Assembly: GCA_913057725.1 (NCBI GenBank)
Contig: CAJXOS010000007.1
Location: 1-64,000, forward strand
Length of the DNA: 64,000 nucleotides
Direction of reading: 5' to 3'
DNA from: an uncultured Lewinella sp.
GTDB lineage: Bacteria > Bacteroidota > Bacteroidia > Chitinophagales > Saprospiraceae
Both the position numbers and the translations under genes were made by a program. Numbering within the stretch: the stretch's first letter is position 1; each line of letters starts with the position of its first letter. Positions 1 through 8,503 of this stretch are shown here, piece after piece. Under the pieces are notes generated by a model. It saw only the letters and a list, made by a program, of their open reading frames with translations, ran no database searches and was not told the DNA's origin.

Positions 1-207
1 CTAACAAGCGTCCCCCGACGCGAAAGAAGAACCCACTCAACCATCAAACCCCCTAACCATCAAACCTCCAAACTACCACCCATCCACCCATTGTTCTTAT
101 ATTGAGCATCCCTCTTGAATTTGACTAAGCGTTTATCTTTGATGTGTTCTACCAACCTTAATTGAAAGCCCATTTACAAGCAACCTTAAAAACACCACAG
201 TACGACG
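1..207. other. Intergenic leader before the Clp-like gene
   Basis: No gene is seen here. The stretch starts with a GCGTC-CCCC-GACGC palindrome (listed separately). From about 31 to 93 follows a strikingly C/A-rich, G-poor tract built from repeats of words like aaccatcaaac and acccatcc. The gene's ATG lies at 208. No confident promoter was found. A similar C/A-rich tract precedes the acyl-CoA ligase at 43395. Confidence 0.5.
8..21. repeat. GCGTC-CCCC-GACGC palindrome, copy 1
   Basis: A 5-bp perfect inverted repeat with a four-C loop. The same 14-base core sits at the centre of two much longer hairpins at 44945-45000 and 45027-45062. Its left flank (ctaacaa) also resembles words around those hairpins. 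The element may extend beyond the window edge. I read it as one copy of a dispersed intergenic repeat family; function unknown. Confidence 0.6.
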
Positions 208-2856
208 ATGAAAGGAACCTTCTGGTCAGCGGATCAACTACCAGTTAATTATGTAGCTACTGAGGATATGCTGGAGGTAGTAGAGAAAGTAAAGGCCCTA
301 CTACTTCAAACAAAATCCAAGCCTGTCTTGATCTCTGGGGAGCGCGGTGTTGGTAAGACGACGCTCATCCACATGATTGCGCACGCCATGCAGATGTCGG
401 GCATCAGTTCCATTACTACTACGGCTACCAACTTGAAAGCGGGCAATCAGTACATTGGCCAGCTGGAGGAAGAGGTGGAAGATATGGTAAGTGGATTGCA
501 GGAAAAGAACATGCTGTGGATCGCTCCAAATTTTCACCAACTCTACTACGCGGGTAAGCATAGCAATAACCCTTCCGGTGTTCTGGATATGATCACCCCA
601 GCTATCAGCAAGGGTGAGATCAAGTTGGTGGGGGAGATTACGGATACCGACCTGGAGAAACTTCTTTCTCTCCAGCCGGAGGTCCAGAATATCTTCGAGA
701 TCTTTCGCATCATTCCTTCTACGCAGGAGGAAACCATCGATTTAGCGAAACGCTGGATAGAGCTGGACGCACAGCCAGAAAAGTGGAAGTTGATCAAAGA
801 TGATCAACTGGAAGAGTTGTTCTTCATTACCCGGCAATATCTCTCCTATCGGGAGAATCCGGGGGCATTGTTGGACTTCTTCAATTATACCAAGGCCAAA
901 TTTAAGGGTGACCCACAGCCTTTTGCGATGGACTCGTTTTACGAGGCCCTGAGTTCTCACACGGGATTACCCATCAGTATTCTCAACGATCACGAGAAGC
1001 TGGACCTGGACCAAATCAGAACGCGCTTCAACTCTAAAGTAGTGGGGCAAGAAGAGGCGGTTAATGTCCTGGTGGAAAGGATAGCGATGATTAAGGCTGG
1101 CCTCACCGATCCGTCTAAGCCATTCGGTGTCTTTCTGTTTGTAGGACCTACCGGAACGGGTAAGACAGAGATCACTAAGATCCTGGCGGAGTATCTATTC
1201 AGTTCGCCCAACCGCATGATCCGGCTGGATATGTCGGAGTTTCAATCGGCGGATTCGTACACGAAGATATTCGGAGATTACGGCACCGTTCATAACTCCA
1301 CCTCTCTGGTGAATGAGATTCGTAAGAACCCATTCTCAGTCATTTTGCTAGATGAGTTTGAGAAGGCGCACCCCAGAATTTGGGATCTTTTCTTACAGAT
1401 ATTTGATGACGGCCGCTTATCGGATAGTCAGGGTACAAGTGTAGACTTCCGCCAGTCAATTATCATTATGACCTCCAATATCGGTGCGGCGCTACCGGCT
1501 TCTAATGCAGGTCGCCGCCTGGTAGGCTTCAACAACGAACTGGTAGAAGAAGATACCGACGAGGTATTCAAGCCGGAGGATAGTGTAACTCAAGCGGTCA
1601 ACCAGACTTTCCGCCCAGAGTTCGTCAATCGTATTGATAAGATTGTTGTCTTCAATGCCCTGAATCGTGCGGCATTGGGCAAGATTTTGGATATAGAATT
1701 ACGTAAGGTACTCCTGCGCCGTGGCTTGCGTAACAAGAAGTGGGCCCTTGATATGGAGGATTCAGCCATTGAGTTCCTACTGGAGAAAGGGTATACCAAG
1801 AACTTAGGTGCGCGGCCGTTGAAGCGGGCTATTGAGCAATACCTATTGGCTCCATTGGCTACCACCATTGTCAACCACAACTTCCCGAAAGGCGATCAGT
1901 TCTTACTGGTAAGTCGCGGTAAAAAGGATAACCTCAAGGTGCGCTTCATTGATCCTGATGAACCACAATTGACTTGGGAAGAGAAGCTCAAGCGGCAACA
2001 GTATCAAGAACAGAAGTCGAAGTCCCTTGACTTGAAGACCATTCTCCGAGAAAGCTACGGATCGCTGGCGGAGTTTACTTGCATAAAGTCTGAATTTGAG
2101 AAACTGCAGCAGGCTTATGCCGATTCAGATATCGCGGATAGCAAGGAAGATGCGATGGATCAAATGGGCCAGGCTGATTTTTGGCAGAGCCCGGAGCGCC
2201 AGGATGTGCTATCGCGAATTGAGTATTACGACCGTTTTGAGGCAGCTTTCGAAACAACAGAAAAACTCTTCGAACGCCTAGAAGACCCCGGTAAGGTGCG
2301 CCTTGAATTTGACCCATCCCTACTCAAGAAATTAGCCCAAAAGGTGTACTTGCTCAGTGTATCGTTAGATGCCTATCAGAACCAGGAGCCACAAGATGCC
2401 TTAGTGCGAGTAAATTATGAAGAGCAGGATGTCAAGTGGGGCCAGCGTTTGGTTGATATGTATTTTGCTTGGGCCAAACGTCGCAAGATGAATGCCAAGC
2501 GAGTAGGGTCCGGCAAGAGTGAAGGCAAGCTCTATACCATCTTTCACTTTAGCGGTTTTGGTTGTTACTCGATCTTGAAGGATGAACACGGTTTTCACCT
2601 TCGTGAGAAGAAATCTAATCGTAGCAAACTGATTGAGAAGGCCCGAGTTCGGGTTGATGTCTATCCTTTAGACTCTAGTGAATACTATCTCCTGGATGAT
2701 CCTAAGGGAGCCTTTAGGGTTATGGATGCGCAGCAACGAGGGCAGGTGGTGCGCCGGTTCAATATGGATAATAAGCAATGTAAGGACGCCCACAATAAGT
2801 GGCAGACAGGCAACATGGAAAAGGTCTTTAAAGGTCTCTTTGATGTGATGGGGTAG
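208..2856 (+). CDS. Double AAA+ Clp-like ATPase fused to a release-factor-like C-terminal region
   Basis: An 882-residue protein with no signal peptide, so probably cytoplasmic. The first P-loop is GERGVGKT (44-51), but I see no clear DE Walker B after it, so this module may be weakly active. The second module is a canonical ClpB/ClpA D2-type ATPase: GPTGTGKT (313-320), VILLDEFEKAH (378-388), TSN sensor 1 (422-424), FRPEFVNRID arginine-finger region (469-478) and GARPLKR sensor 2 (534-540). Residues about 640-820 do not belong to Clp proteins. They contain ADFWQSPER (656-664), WGQRLVDMYFAWAKRR (744-759) and RVDVYP (815-820), which match the PCRF domain of bacterial RF1/RF2. A short tail carries RGQVV (844-848) where release factors have GGQHV. 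The likely role is ATP-driven remodelling coupled to ribosomes or stalled peptides; that part is inference. The ClpN domain and usual middle domain are not apparent. Confidence 0.85.
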   Translation: MKGTFWSADQLPVNYVATEDMLEVVEKVKALLLQTKSKPVLISGERGVGKTTLIHMIAHAMQMSGISSITTTATNLKAGNQYIGQLEEEVEDMVSGLQEKNMLWIAPNFHQLYYAGKHSNNPSGVLDMITPAISKGEIKLVGEITDTDLEKLLSLQPEVQNIFEIFRIIPSTQEETIDLAKRWIELDAQPEKWKLIKDDQLEELFFITRQYLSYRENPGALLDFFNYTKAKFKGDPQPFAMDSFYEALSSHTGLPISILNDHEKLDLDQIRTRFNSKVVGQEEAVNVLVERIAMIKAGLTDPSKPFGVFLFVGPTGTGKTEITKILAEYLFSSPNRMIRLDMSEFQSADSYTKIFGDYGTVHNSTSLVNEIRKNPFSVILLDEFEKAHPRIWDLFLQIFDDGRLSDSQGTSVDFRQSIIIMTSNIGAALPASNAGRRLVGFNNELVEEDTDEVFKPEDSVTQAVNQTFRPEFVNRIDKIVVFNALNRAALGKILDIELRKVLLRRGLRNKKWALDMEDSAIEFLLEKGYTKNLGARPLKRAIEQYLLAPLATTIVNHNFPKGDQFLLVSRGKKDNLKVRFIDPDEPQLTWEEKLKRQQYQEQKSKSLDLKTILRESYGSLAEFTCIKSEFEKLQQAYADSDIADSKEDAMDQMGQADFWQSPERQDVLSRIEYYDRFEAAFETTEKLFERLEDPGKVRLEFDPSLLKKLAQKVYLLSVSLDAYQNQEPQDALVRVNYEEQDVKWGQRLVDMYFAWAKRRKMNAKRVGSGKSEGKLYTIFHFSGFGCYSILKDEHGFHLREKKSNRSKLIEKARVRVDVYPLDSSEYYLLDDPKGAFRVMDAQQRGQVVRRFNMDNKQCKDAHNKWQTGNMEKVFKGLFDVMG

Positions 2857-2894
2857 GGAGCTCATCTTTTCTCATTGACCAAAACAAGCGTGCC

Positions 2895-3254
2895 ATGACC
2901 ACCGAACAAATCGTCAAAGACTGGTTTACAAAATGGGCGGCAGGAGATTTTCTCGAACTGCCTCTAACAGCCGATTTCGAGCACACCAGTCCCTTTGGCA
3001 CCATTGCCGGTAAAGAACAGTACCTGGCTACTGTGGAGGCTAATCGCGATAAATTCCTGGGCTACACTTTTACGATCCATGATGCGCTCTACGCAGCGGA
3101 TAAGGCCTGCATTCGCTATACCGCGAAGCAAGGAGAATTTAGCTTGGATGTAAGTGAATGGCACTATCTCGAAAATGGGTTGATTCGCGAAATCGTGGCC
3201 TACTACCACATTGGTGATATCCGCGAGGATCACGAGCTCGATGCAGTGGATTAG
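2895..3254 (+). CDS. SnoaL/NTF2-like fold protein
   Basis: A 119-residue soluble protein. The N-terminus (QIVKDWFTKWAAGDF) and the HTSPFGTIAGKEQYL segment near residue 32 are typical of the SnoaL/NTF2-like superfamily of small cone-shaped alpha+beta proteins, which bind or isomerise small hydrophobic ligands or act as polyketide cyclases. The final strand (LIREIVAYYHIGD) also fits. No catalytic residue can be assigned with confidence. It lies 38 bases after the Clp-like gene on the same strand, so cotranscription is possible, but nothing links the functions. The substrate is unknown. Confidence 0.7.
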   Translation: MTTEQIVKDWFTKWAAGDFLELPLTADFEHTSPFGTIAGKEQYLATVEANRDKFLGYTFTIHDALYAADKACIRYTAKQGEFSLDVSEWHYLENGLIREIVAYYHIGDIREDHELDAVD

Positions 3255-3280
3255 TTTGAGCCTGCAAAATCTTCCAGCAT

Positions 3281-3622
3281 ATGCGAGAGGTTCTTGATGA
3301 TCTAAATGAGGCTCCAGTTCGACGAGATGGTTATGCTCGTTTAGCCTTCGGCGTCTCCTTGATCACAATGAGCCTATTGGGGCACTTACTATTCTTTACG
3401 CCTGTGGAACAGCAGATAACTACACTAATTCCGCGGCCATCCATGCTATCCGTGGTGTTGACCTTGGTGTTCTGCTTTTTGGGTATCATTCTTTCTGTTG
3501 CCAGCATTCAGCGCCGTGAACCATTGACTTGGTACAAAGCGGTGGGAACTATCCTCAACTGCCTGTGGTTGGTCCTGGTAATTGCGCTCGTATTATTCGC
3601 GCAAATGATGGATTATATCTGA
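3281..3622 (+). CDS. Small three-helix membrane protein, unknown function
   Basis: A 113-residue protein with a charged N-terminus followed by three predicted membrane helices (about 21-40, 58-77 and 88-109). It carries no recognised family motif. It lies 26 bases after the NTF2-like gene and 4 bases before the thioredoxin-like gene, so it is probably part of the same short transcript. The tight spacing to the next, membrane-anchored thioredoxin-like protein suggests the two may act together at the inner membrane; this is inference. Confidence 0.6.
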   Translation: MREVLDDLNEAPVRRDGYARLAFGVSLITMSLLGHLLFFTPVEQQITTLIPRPSMLSVVLTLVFCFLGIILSVASIQRREPLTWYKAVGTILNCLWLVLVIALVLFAQMMDYI

Positions 3623-3626
3623 AGAC

Positions 3627-4130
3627 ATGAATAATTGGAAGTGGCTGGGTCTGATTCTAATACTCAGCTTTGGCTCGTTCTGGTATTTCACACAAGCTCC
3701 TGAACTGCGTAAGCACAATCACCTTCACCTGGCACTGGATGCTAGCAAGAAAAGCAATAAGCCGCTCTTCATTTACTTCACCGCTTATACCTTGTGCTCA
3801 GATGAATTCCGAGTCTATACCAGGAATCGAAAGATTGTACGGAAATTAAACAGAGACTTTGAGACACTGATCGTTTTCGTTGACGACAAAGGCTCGATTT
3901 GGCCACCAGATATGCGTGTAGTCGAGCAAGACTTGGGCCTGACACCAGCTGATTGGGCACTAGAAGACAACGGCAAATTTCATACCTGGCTGGAACAGGA
4001 GCTGTATAAAGAAGCAAGTCAGCCCCTTTACTTGATTACGGATCAACAATTGAAGCCGCTAGTGGAGCCGTGGTACTATAGCGCGAAAAATGTAGAGAAG
4101 TTTTTAGGTCATCTAAGCCAACTGGATTAA
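3627..4130 (+). CDS. Membrane-anchored thioredoxin-like protein without CxxC
   Basis: A 167-residue protein with one N-terminal membrane helix (about 5-21) or uncleaved signal, so the body probably faces the periplasm. The KPLFIYFTAYTLCSDEF segment (about 46-62) is laid out like the first strand and active-site turn of thioredoxin-like domains of DsbD / DUF255 type. The usual W-C-x-x-C is absent and only one cysteine (in TLC) remains. The C-terminal QPLYLITDQQLKPL strand pair also fits this fold. With a single cysteine, classic disulfide exchange is unlikely; it may be a redox-inactive or single-Cys variant. It starts 4 bases after the preceding membrane-protein gene, indicating translational coupling. 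Confidence 0.6.
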   Translation: MNNWKWLGLILILSFGSFWYFTQAPELRKHNHLHLALDASKKSNKPLFIYFTAYTLCSDEFRVYTRNRKIVRKLNRDFETLIVFVDDKGSIWPPDMRVVEQDLGLTPADWALEDNGKFHTWLEQELYKEASQPLYLITDQQLKPLVEPWYYSAKNVEKFLGHLSQLD

Positions 4131-4232
4131 CCCTAAGTTCACGTTTACTGAAAGATCAGGAAAACGCTCACATAACTTGATCTACCTGATCATTAAATCT
4201 AACCTACCGCATATGATGAACTTGTCTTAACT

Positions 4233-4266
4233 TGTTACAGAAAGGTAACATTTGACGCAACGTCAA
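4233..4266. promoter_or_regulatory. Two short inverted repeats upstream of the serine hydrolase
   Basis: TGTTAC-6-GTAACA (4233-4250) is followed directly by TTGACG-CAA-CGTCAA (4252-4266). Both are perfect 6-bp arms within 25 bases of the ATG at 4287. They could be regulator binding sites or a leader hairpin. I found no matching regulator nearby. Confidence 0.35.
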
Positions 4267-4286
4267 GAAAATCATCCAGACACTCT

Positions 4287-5951
4287 ATGAAGAAGGTTTT
4301 TCTACTACTAATCCTTAGTTCTATCTCTCTACTATCCTACACCCAAGACATTGACAAGGCTGCGATCGATAAGATCTTTTCCGAATGGGATACGCCCACT
4401 TCGCCTGGCTGTGCATTGGGCGTTTTCATGGACGGCGAACTGGTCTACGGGAAAGGCTATGGGCAGGCCAACTTAGAATATGGTATCCCCAACGATGCCA
4501 ATTCGGTTTTCCGCATTGGTTCTACTTCCAAGCAGTTCACGGCAGCTTGTATTGTGCTTTTGGCAGAACGCGGTGAGCTTTCGCTGGACAATACACTAGA
4601 CCAGTATTTTCCTGATTTCCCTGACTACGCCAAGCGAATAACCATCCGCCATCTGTTGAATCATACCAGCGGAATCCGTGACTATTTGATGCTGGCGTAT
4701 CTCAAAGGTCTACGTAATGATGATTACTACGAAGACGCCGACCTAATGCGTTGGGTGGTCAATCAAGAGGACCTCAACTTCGAACCTGGGGCTGAGTTCT
4801 TGTATAGCAACTCCGGTTATTGGTTGCTAGGCCAGATCGTCAATGAAGTAGCAGGCATGAACATGGCGGAATTTGCGAAGCAAGAAATTTTCCAACCTTT
4901 GGGCATGTCCAGCACCCATTTTCATAATGATCACAATCGGATCGTAAAGAATCGGGCTTCTGGCTACCGCCCTGCCGGCGAAAATGAATATGTAATCAGT
5001 ATGACCACGCTGAATATGATCGGTGATGGCGGCATCTTCACTAGTATTAATGATATCAAGAAATGGGACGATGCCTACTACGATCGCTCCGTTTTGAGTG
5101 ACGATTTTTGGGCCATGATGACCAAACAAGGAAAGCTTAATGATGGTGAAGTAATCGAGTATGCAGCCGGACTCTTTATTGATGAGTACAACGACTTACC
5201 AACCATCAGCCACGGCGGTGCTTTTGTGGGCTTCCGGGCAGAGTTGCTACGTTTCCCAGAGCAGAAAGTATCCATTGCCATCTTTACTAATCGGGCGGAT
5301 GCCAACCCTAGCTCAATGGCCGAGCAAGTAGCCGATGTTGTACTCCTAGACCTCTTCGTGGATGTTGATAGTGGTGATGAAGAAGTTCCTAATACTGCAC
5401 CGAAAATTGACCCTGATCAAGAGGCATATCCGTTGGAACAGCTGACTGGTGAGTACGAAGTGGAGCCTGGGGTAGTTGTAGAGATTTCAATTGAGGAAGA
5501 CTCAATACATGTACTACAAACCTGGAATAATTCGGCCTACAATCTAGCCCGTATCGGTGGCAATACTTTCCAAATCCCTGGCGAGTCGAGTATCAACTTT
5601 TCCTTTCAAGAATTGAAGGATGGACATACCCAACAGCTGCTTGTTGATCAAGGTGGCAATGTCACTACCTGCCAACGTAAAGAGGAGGTTGATGTGTCCG
5701 GTATTGACATCAATGAGTTTGCTGGCAATTATTACAGTAAGGAATTGGATGAGACCTACTACATCAGTATGGTGGATGAAGCCTTACAAGTACGTATTCG
5801 ATATAACGATCCGCTGACGCTAGAGTTAGTGAATATTGATCAGCTAGCCGTGAGTGGTTATCTACTGCGTTTTGAGCGCAAGAATGGCAAAATCTCTGGT
5901 TTTGAATTGGATGCCGGCCGGGTGAAAAACCTGCGATTTGAGCGGCGGTAA
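4287..5951 (+). CDS. Secreted serine hydrolase, class C beta-lactamase / DD-peptidase fold
   Basis: A 554-residue protein with a signal peptide (cleavage near residue 20). The three catalytic motifs of the serine beta-lactamase-like family are present: S79-T-S-K82, Y173-S-N175 and H309-G-G311. LNHTSGI (125-130) is the usual accompanying motif. The penicillin-binding-like domain covers about 25-365. Residues 380-554 form an extra beta-rich region often seen in Bacteroidota relatives. Family members include esterases, D-amino-acid peptidases and class C beta-lactamases; HGG in place of KTG favours an esterase or peptidase over a true beta-lactamase. Location is periplasmic or surface. It appears to be a single-gene unit. 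Confidence 0.85.
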   Translation: MKKVFLLLILSSISLLSYTQDIDKAAIDKIFSEWDTPTSPGCALGVFMDGELVYGKGYGQANLEYGIPNDANSVFRIGSTSKQFTAACIVLLAERGELSLDNTLDQYFPDFPDYAKRITIRHLLNHTSGIRDYLMLAYLKGLRNDDYYEDADLMRWVVNQEDLNFEPGAEFLYSNSGYWLLGQIVNEVAGMNMAEFAKQEIFQPLGMSSTHFHNDHNRIVKNRASGYRPAGENEYVISMTTLNMIGDGGIFTSINDIKKWDDAYYDRSVLSDDFWAMMTKQGKLNDGEVIEYAAGLFIDEYNDLPTISHGGAFVGFRAELLRFPEQKVSIAIFTNRADANPSSMAEQVADVVLLDLFVDVDSGDEEVPNTAPKIDPDQEAYPLEQLTGEYEVEPGVVVEISIEEDSIHVLQTWNNSAYNLARIGGNTFQIPGESSINFSFQELKDGHTQQLLVDQGGNVTTCQRKEEVDVSGIDINEFAGNYYSKELDETYYISMVDEALQVRIRYNDPLTLELVNIDQLAVSGYLLRFERKNGKISGFELDAGRVKNLRFERR

Positions 5952-6019
5952 TGAAATCAGATTGATATATTAGTATGATATTCCTATAATCTACCATCAC
6001 AAAGATCAATTCAGAAAAC

Positions 6020-7303
6020 GTGGAAGCGACAAAAGCTGAACTTAAGAAGCTTGTAGCTGAGGGAAAGGTGGGAGAGGCTATTGAAAAACTCCTAGGAATT
6101 CCTATGGTGTTGAATAGTAGTGATTTAGCTGATGTTGTTGATGAAGTCGTTATTCTTTCTTTTAATTGGAATAAAGTGAAGACTGAACGAGATCAAGGAA
6201 TTATTTCCTATGATCAATATAATGTACAAGTAAATCAAATCACTAGAGGGCTATTAAAGCAAATTAACCACTTACCACATCAACTGCCGACAGCTCTAGA
6301 GCAATTCGATACAGATGGGAGTATTGTAGAGTTAATGCTAGATCGTCCAATAGAGGAATTTACTACATCAAAGAGAAACGGACTAAAGTCACAATTGGCG
6401 CAGTTTCTTGGAATAGACAAAGAAGCCCTGATAATTATAAAGATTATCAATGGTAGCACTATTGTTAGATTGTCTCTTCCTTCGGTCAAAGCATATTTAT
6501 TGGTCGACAGATTCAATCAAGGAAAAACTCAATATTCTACGTTTTTTCGAAGCCTGAAAATATCTAATGCCAGGATAATCATCCGCTCTTTTTCCGATTT
6601 TGCCATTAACAGCAAGTTAAAGCTTGCAGCGTTGTTTAACATAAAGTCTTTTCGACAACTTTTCATCCTCGTCTTTGCACTCACAGCAATTATTGGAATT
6701 GGCTATTATAACTATACCAATTCAATCCCTTATTTAGTCGAAAGCTTAGATGTCCACAAAGAGAAGTTTAATCAGGCAGGAGAGCTTTTCGACCAAAAGA
6801 TTACTGAAAACCGAGCTTCCGCGATAGAACTAAAGGAATTACTTCTTGCGGCCAAACAAGCCATGGAAGGAGATAGCCTTTCCATTATAGACATAGAAGA
6901 GACATTAGATCCTGTTCGTAAAAAAATAGGACAGATAAATGCTGATTTCGTCTCGATAGATAGGTTAGTTGAGGATTTAGAATACCATCTAGGTGATTTT
7001 CTGAGTACAGGCACTAGAATTTTGAATAAGGTGCCAAGGAATGAATCAAACGAACAACAATATCAGAACCTCAGATCGAAGGTAGAACAGGCTAGGCTTA
7101 TGTTCCAAGACTTGAACTCTAAATACGATTCAATGAAAAGTACTATGATGGTGTTCTCCGGCATCTTTGAATTAATTGACAGAAATTTGCGAAATCGCGA
7201 AGTCAAATTAGATAATGGAGAGATAGAAGACTTAATCATAGCTAATAATACATTGACTACAAACCTAGAGTATTTTGATCAGCAGTCAACAACTATTCCA
7301 TAG
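6020..7303 (+). CDS. EAD11-like effector-associated domain protein with a membrane helix
   Basis: A 427-residue protein with a GTG start. Residues about 5-85 match effector-associated domain 11: KKLVAEGKVGEAIEKLL at the N-terminus, then VVILSFNWNKVK and GIISYDQYNVQVNQI. EADs are small helical adaptors in bacterial conflict systems that bring effectors together with NTPase hubs. Residues about 95-170 form a small alpha/beta segment containing NGSTIVRLSLPS, a pattern I associate with EAD-linked proteins. A single membrane helix (about 213-231) follows basic residues, so the EAD side should be cytoplasmic. Residues 240-427 are mostly helical. No protease, nuclease or ATPase domain is present. 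Base composition is unlike its neighbours: 6181-6240 contains only 17 G/C in 60. It looks horizontally acquired and lacks an obvious partner here. Confidence 0.65.
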   Translation: MEATKAELKKLVAEGKVGEAIEKLLGIPMVLNSSDLADVVDEVVILSFNWNKVKTERDQGIISYDQYNVQVNQITRGLLKQINHLPHQLPTALEQFDTDGSIVELMLDRPIEEFTTSKRNGLKSQLAQFLGIDKEALIIIKIINGSTIVRLSLPSVKAYLLVDRFNQGKTQYSTFFRSLKISNARIIIRSFSDFAINSKLKLAALFNIKSFRQLFILVFALTAIIGIGYYNYTNSIPYLVESLDVHKEKFNQAGELFDQKITENRASAIELKELLLAAKQAMEGDSLSIIDIEETLDPVRKKIGQINADFVSIDRLVEDLEYHLGDFLSTGTRILNKVPRNESNEQQYQNLRSKVEQARLMFQDLNSKYDSMKSTMMVFSGIFELIDRNLRNREVKLDNGEIEDLIIANNTLTTNLEYFDQQSTTIP

Positions 7304-7463
7304 TAATTAATAATGGACTCTACGTGATTGGAATTATCAAAACAACAAATATTCTCGCATTAGTTAGACCAGTTTTTGAAATGGACAGCTGAGAAGTATG
7401 ATGAAATATACTTTAGGCTTTTAATACCTGTCTCCCGGTTCTAATCCATTAACTCTCATCCAA

Positions 7464-7841
7464 ATGCGACACCTGCTAAAAGTCTTATTACTATTATTAT
7501 TGAGGTCTTTCACCGCATGTACCAACTCTCCCCCTTCCTGGCTACTAGAGAAGCACCATGCTGTTTCGCCAGATGGCAAGGCTTACGTATACCAGAGTGT
7601 CCTAGAAGCGGGAGACAGTGTGCAGATTTCTATCGCTACGCACATAATGGGGCCGATGGTCGGCGGCGGCGGCGTATTTGATGTTATGATGCCAGGAAAT
7701 ACTTTGCTTGATCTCCATTGGTTGTCTGATTCCACGGTAGTAATTGGATATCCTGCAGCAGCTCGTATTCTCCGTCAAGAGACGTCTACGCAGTTTTTCA
7801 AGCGGCACACTTACTTTGAATACACAGTGATCGACGAGTGA
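7464..7841 (+). CDS. Small putative lipoprotein, unknown function
   Basis: A 125-residue protein with a hydrophobic N-terminus and a lipobox-like FTAC around residues 16-19, suggesting a lipid-anchored periplasmic protein. The mature part includes HAVSPDGKAYVYQS, reminiscent of a beta-sheet or propeller-type strand, and a glycine run (VGGGGVF). No known family was recognised. It follows the AT-rich EAD gene by 160 bases in which I see no gene. Confidence 0.5.
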   Translation: MRHLLKVLLLLLLRSFTACTNSPPSWLLEKHHAVSPDGKAYVYQSVLEAGDSVQISIATHIMGPMVGGGGVFDVMMPGNTLLDLHWLSDSTVVIGYPAAARILRQETSTQFFKRHTYFEYTVIDE

Positions 7842-7893
7842 TTGTGCGTCGCTATCGGAACAATAAAGGTCTATTGTTTAGAAACCACAAGCC

Positions 7894-8403
7894 ATGATCG
7901 TAGAAGTAGTACCCTACAACCCGAATTGGCCCGCTCAATTTGAGGCGGAGGCAGCCATACTCCGTGAAATCTTGGGAGATATTGTTATTACTATTCATCA
8001 CATCGGCAGTACCTCCGTACCTGGTTTGCAAGCCAAACCTATTATTGATATGATACCAGAGGTGACGGACATAGAAGCGCTTGATGCAATGGCCAGTCAG
8101 TTTGAGGCACATGGTTACGAAGTAATGGGCGCTTACGGAATACCCGGCAGGCGCTATTTCCGCAAGGGAGGAGATCATCGAACCCATCATATTCATGCTT
8201 TCGCCTCAGGAGATCCAAATATAGACCGACACTTGGCATTTCGAGATTATCTCCGTGCTCATCCAGTGGTAGCTCAGGAGTATGGCCGGGTTAAAGAAGA
8301 ATCCGCTAGGCGAAGCAACAATAACATTGAGGATTATTGCGATGCTAAGGATCCGTTTATCAAGCTACACGAACCAAAGGCACTGGCTTGGTATACATCC
8401 TGA
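7894..8403 (+). CDS. GrpB family protein (UPF0157, nucleotidyltransferase fold)
   Basis: A 169-residue protein, the usual length for the family. The hallmark segments are VPYNPNWPAQFEAEA (6-20), HHIGSTSVPGL (35-45) and KPIIDM (48-53). The GST-x-VPGLxxKPxID pattern is the nucleotidyltransferase-like active-site region of GrpB proteins. RRYFRKG and THHIHAF further on are also conserved in the family. The substrate is uncertain: some relatives are fused to dephospho-CoA kinase, others are stand-alone. It appears monocistronic and cytoplasmic. Confidence 0.85.
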   Translation: MIVEVVPYNPNWPAQFEAEAAILREILGDIVITIHHIGSTSVPGLQAKPIIDMIPEVTDIEALDAMASQFEAHGYEVMGAYGIPGRRYFRKGGDHRTHHIHAFASGDPNIDRHLAFRDYLRAHPVVAQEYGRVKEESARRSNNNIEDYCDAKDPFIKLHEPKALAWYTS

Positions 8404-8503
8404 TTAACGTGATTCCTTGGAGTTGAAACGACTAGCACTTATCTTGGAGCTAAGAACATTGCTCTATTGACTTGTAGACCAATGGTTTCAAATGCTTGTC
8501 CCT

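Noticed and set aside
208-2856. Calling this protein ClpB (disaggregase)
   Set aside because: First ATPase has no clear Walker B, the ClpN domain and coiled middle domain are not seen, and the C-terminus is release-factor-like; only the D2 module is Clp-typical.
4154-4201. GATCAGG / CCTGATC inverted repeat after the thioredoxin-like gene
   Set aside because: 34-base loop and no T run; likely chance.
6020-7303. Complete EAD-based defence system
   Set aside because: No protease, nuclease, NACHT or other ATPase lies within several genes; only an orphan adaptor can be claimed.
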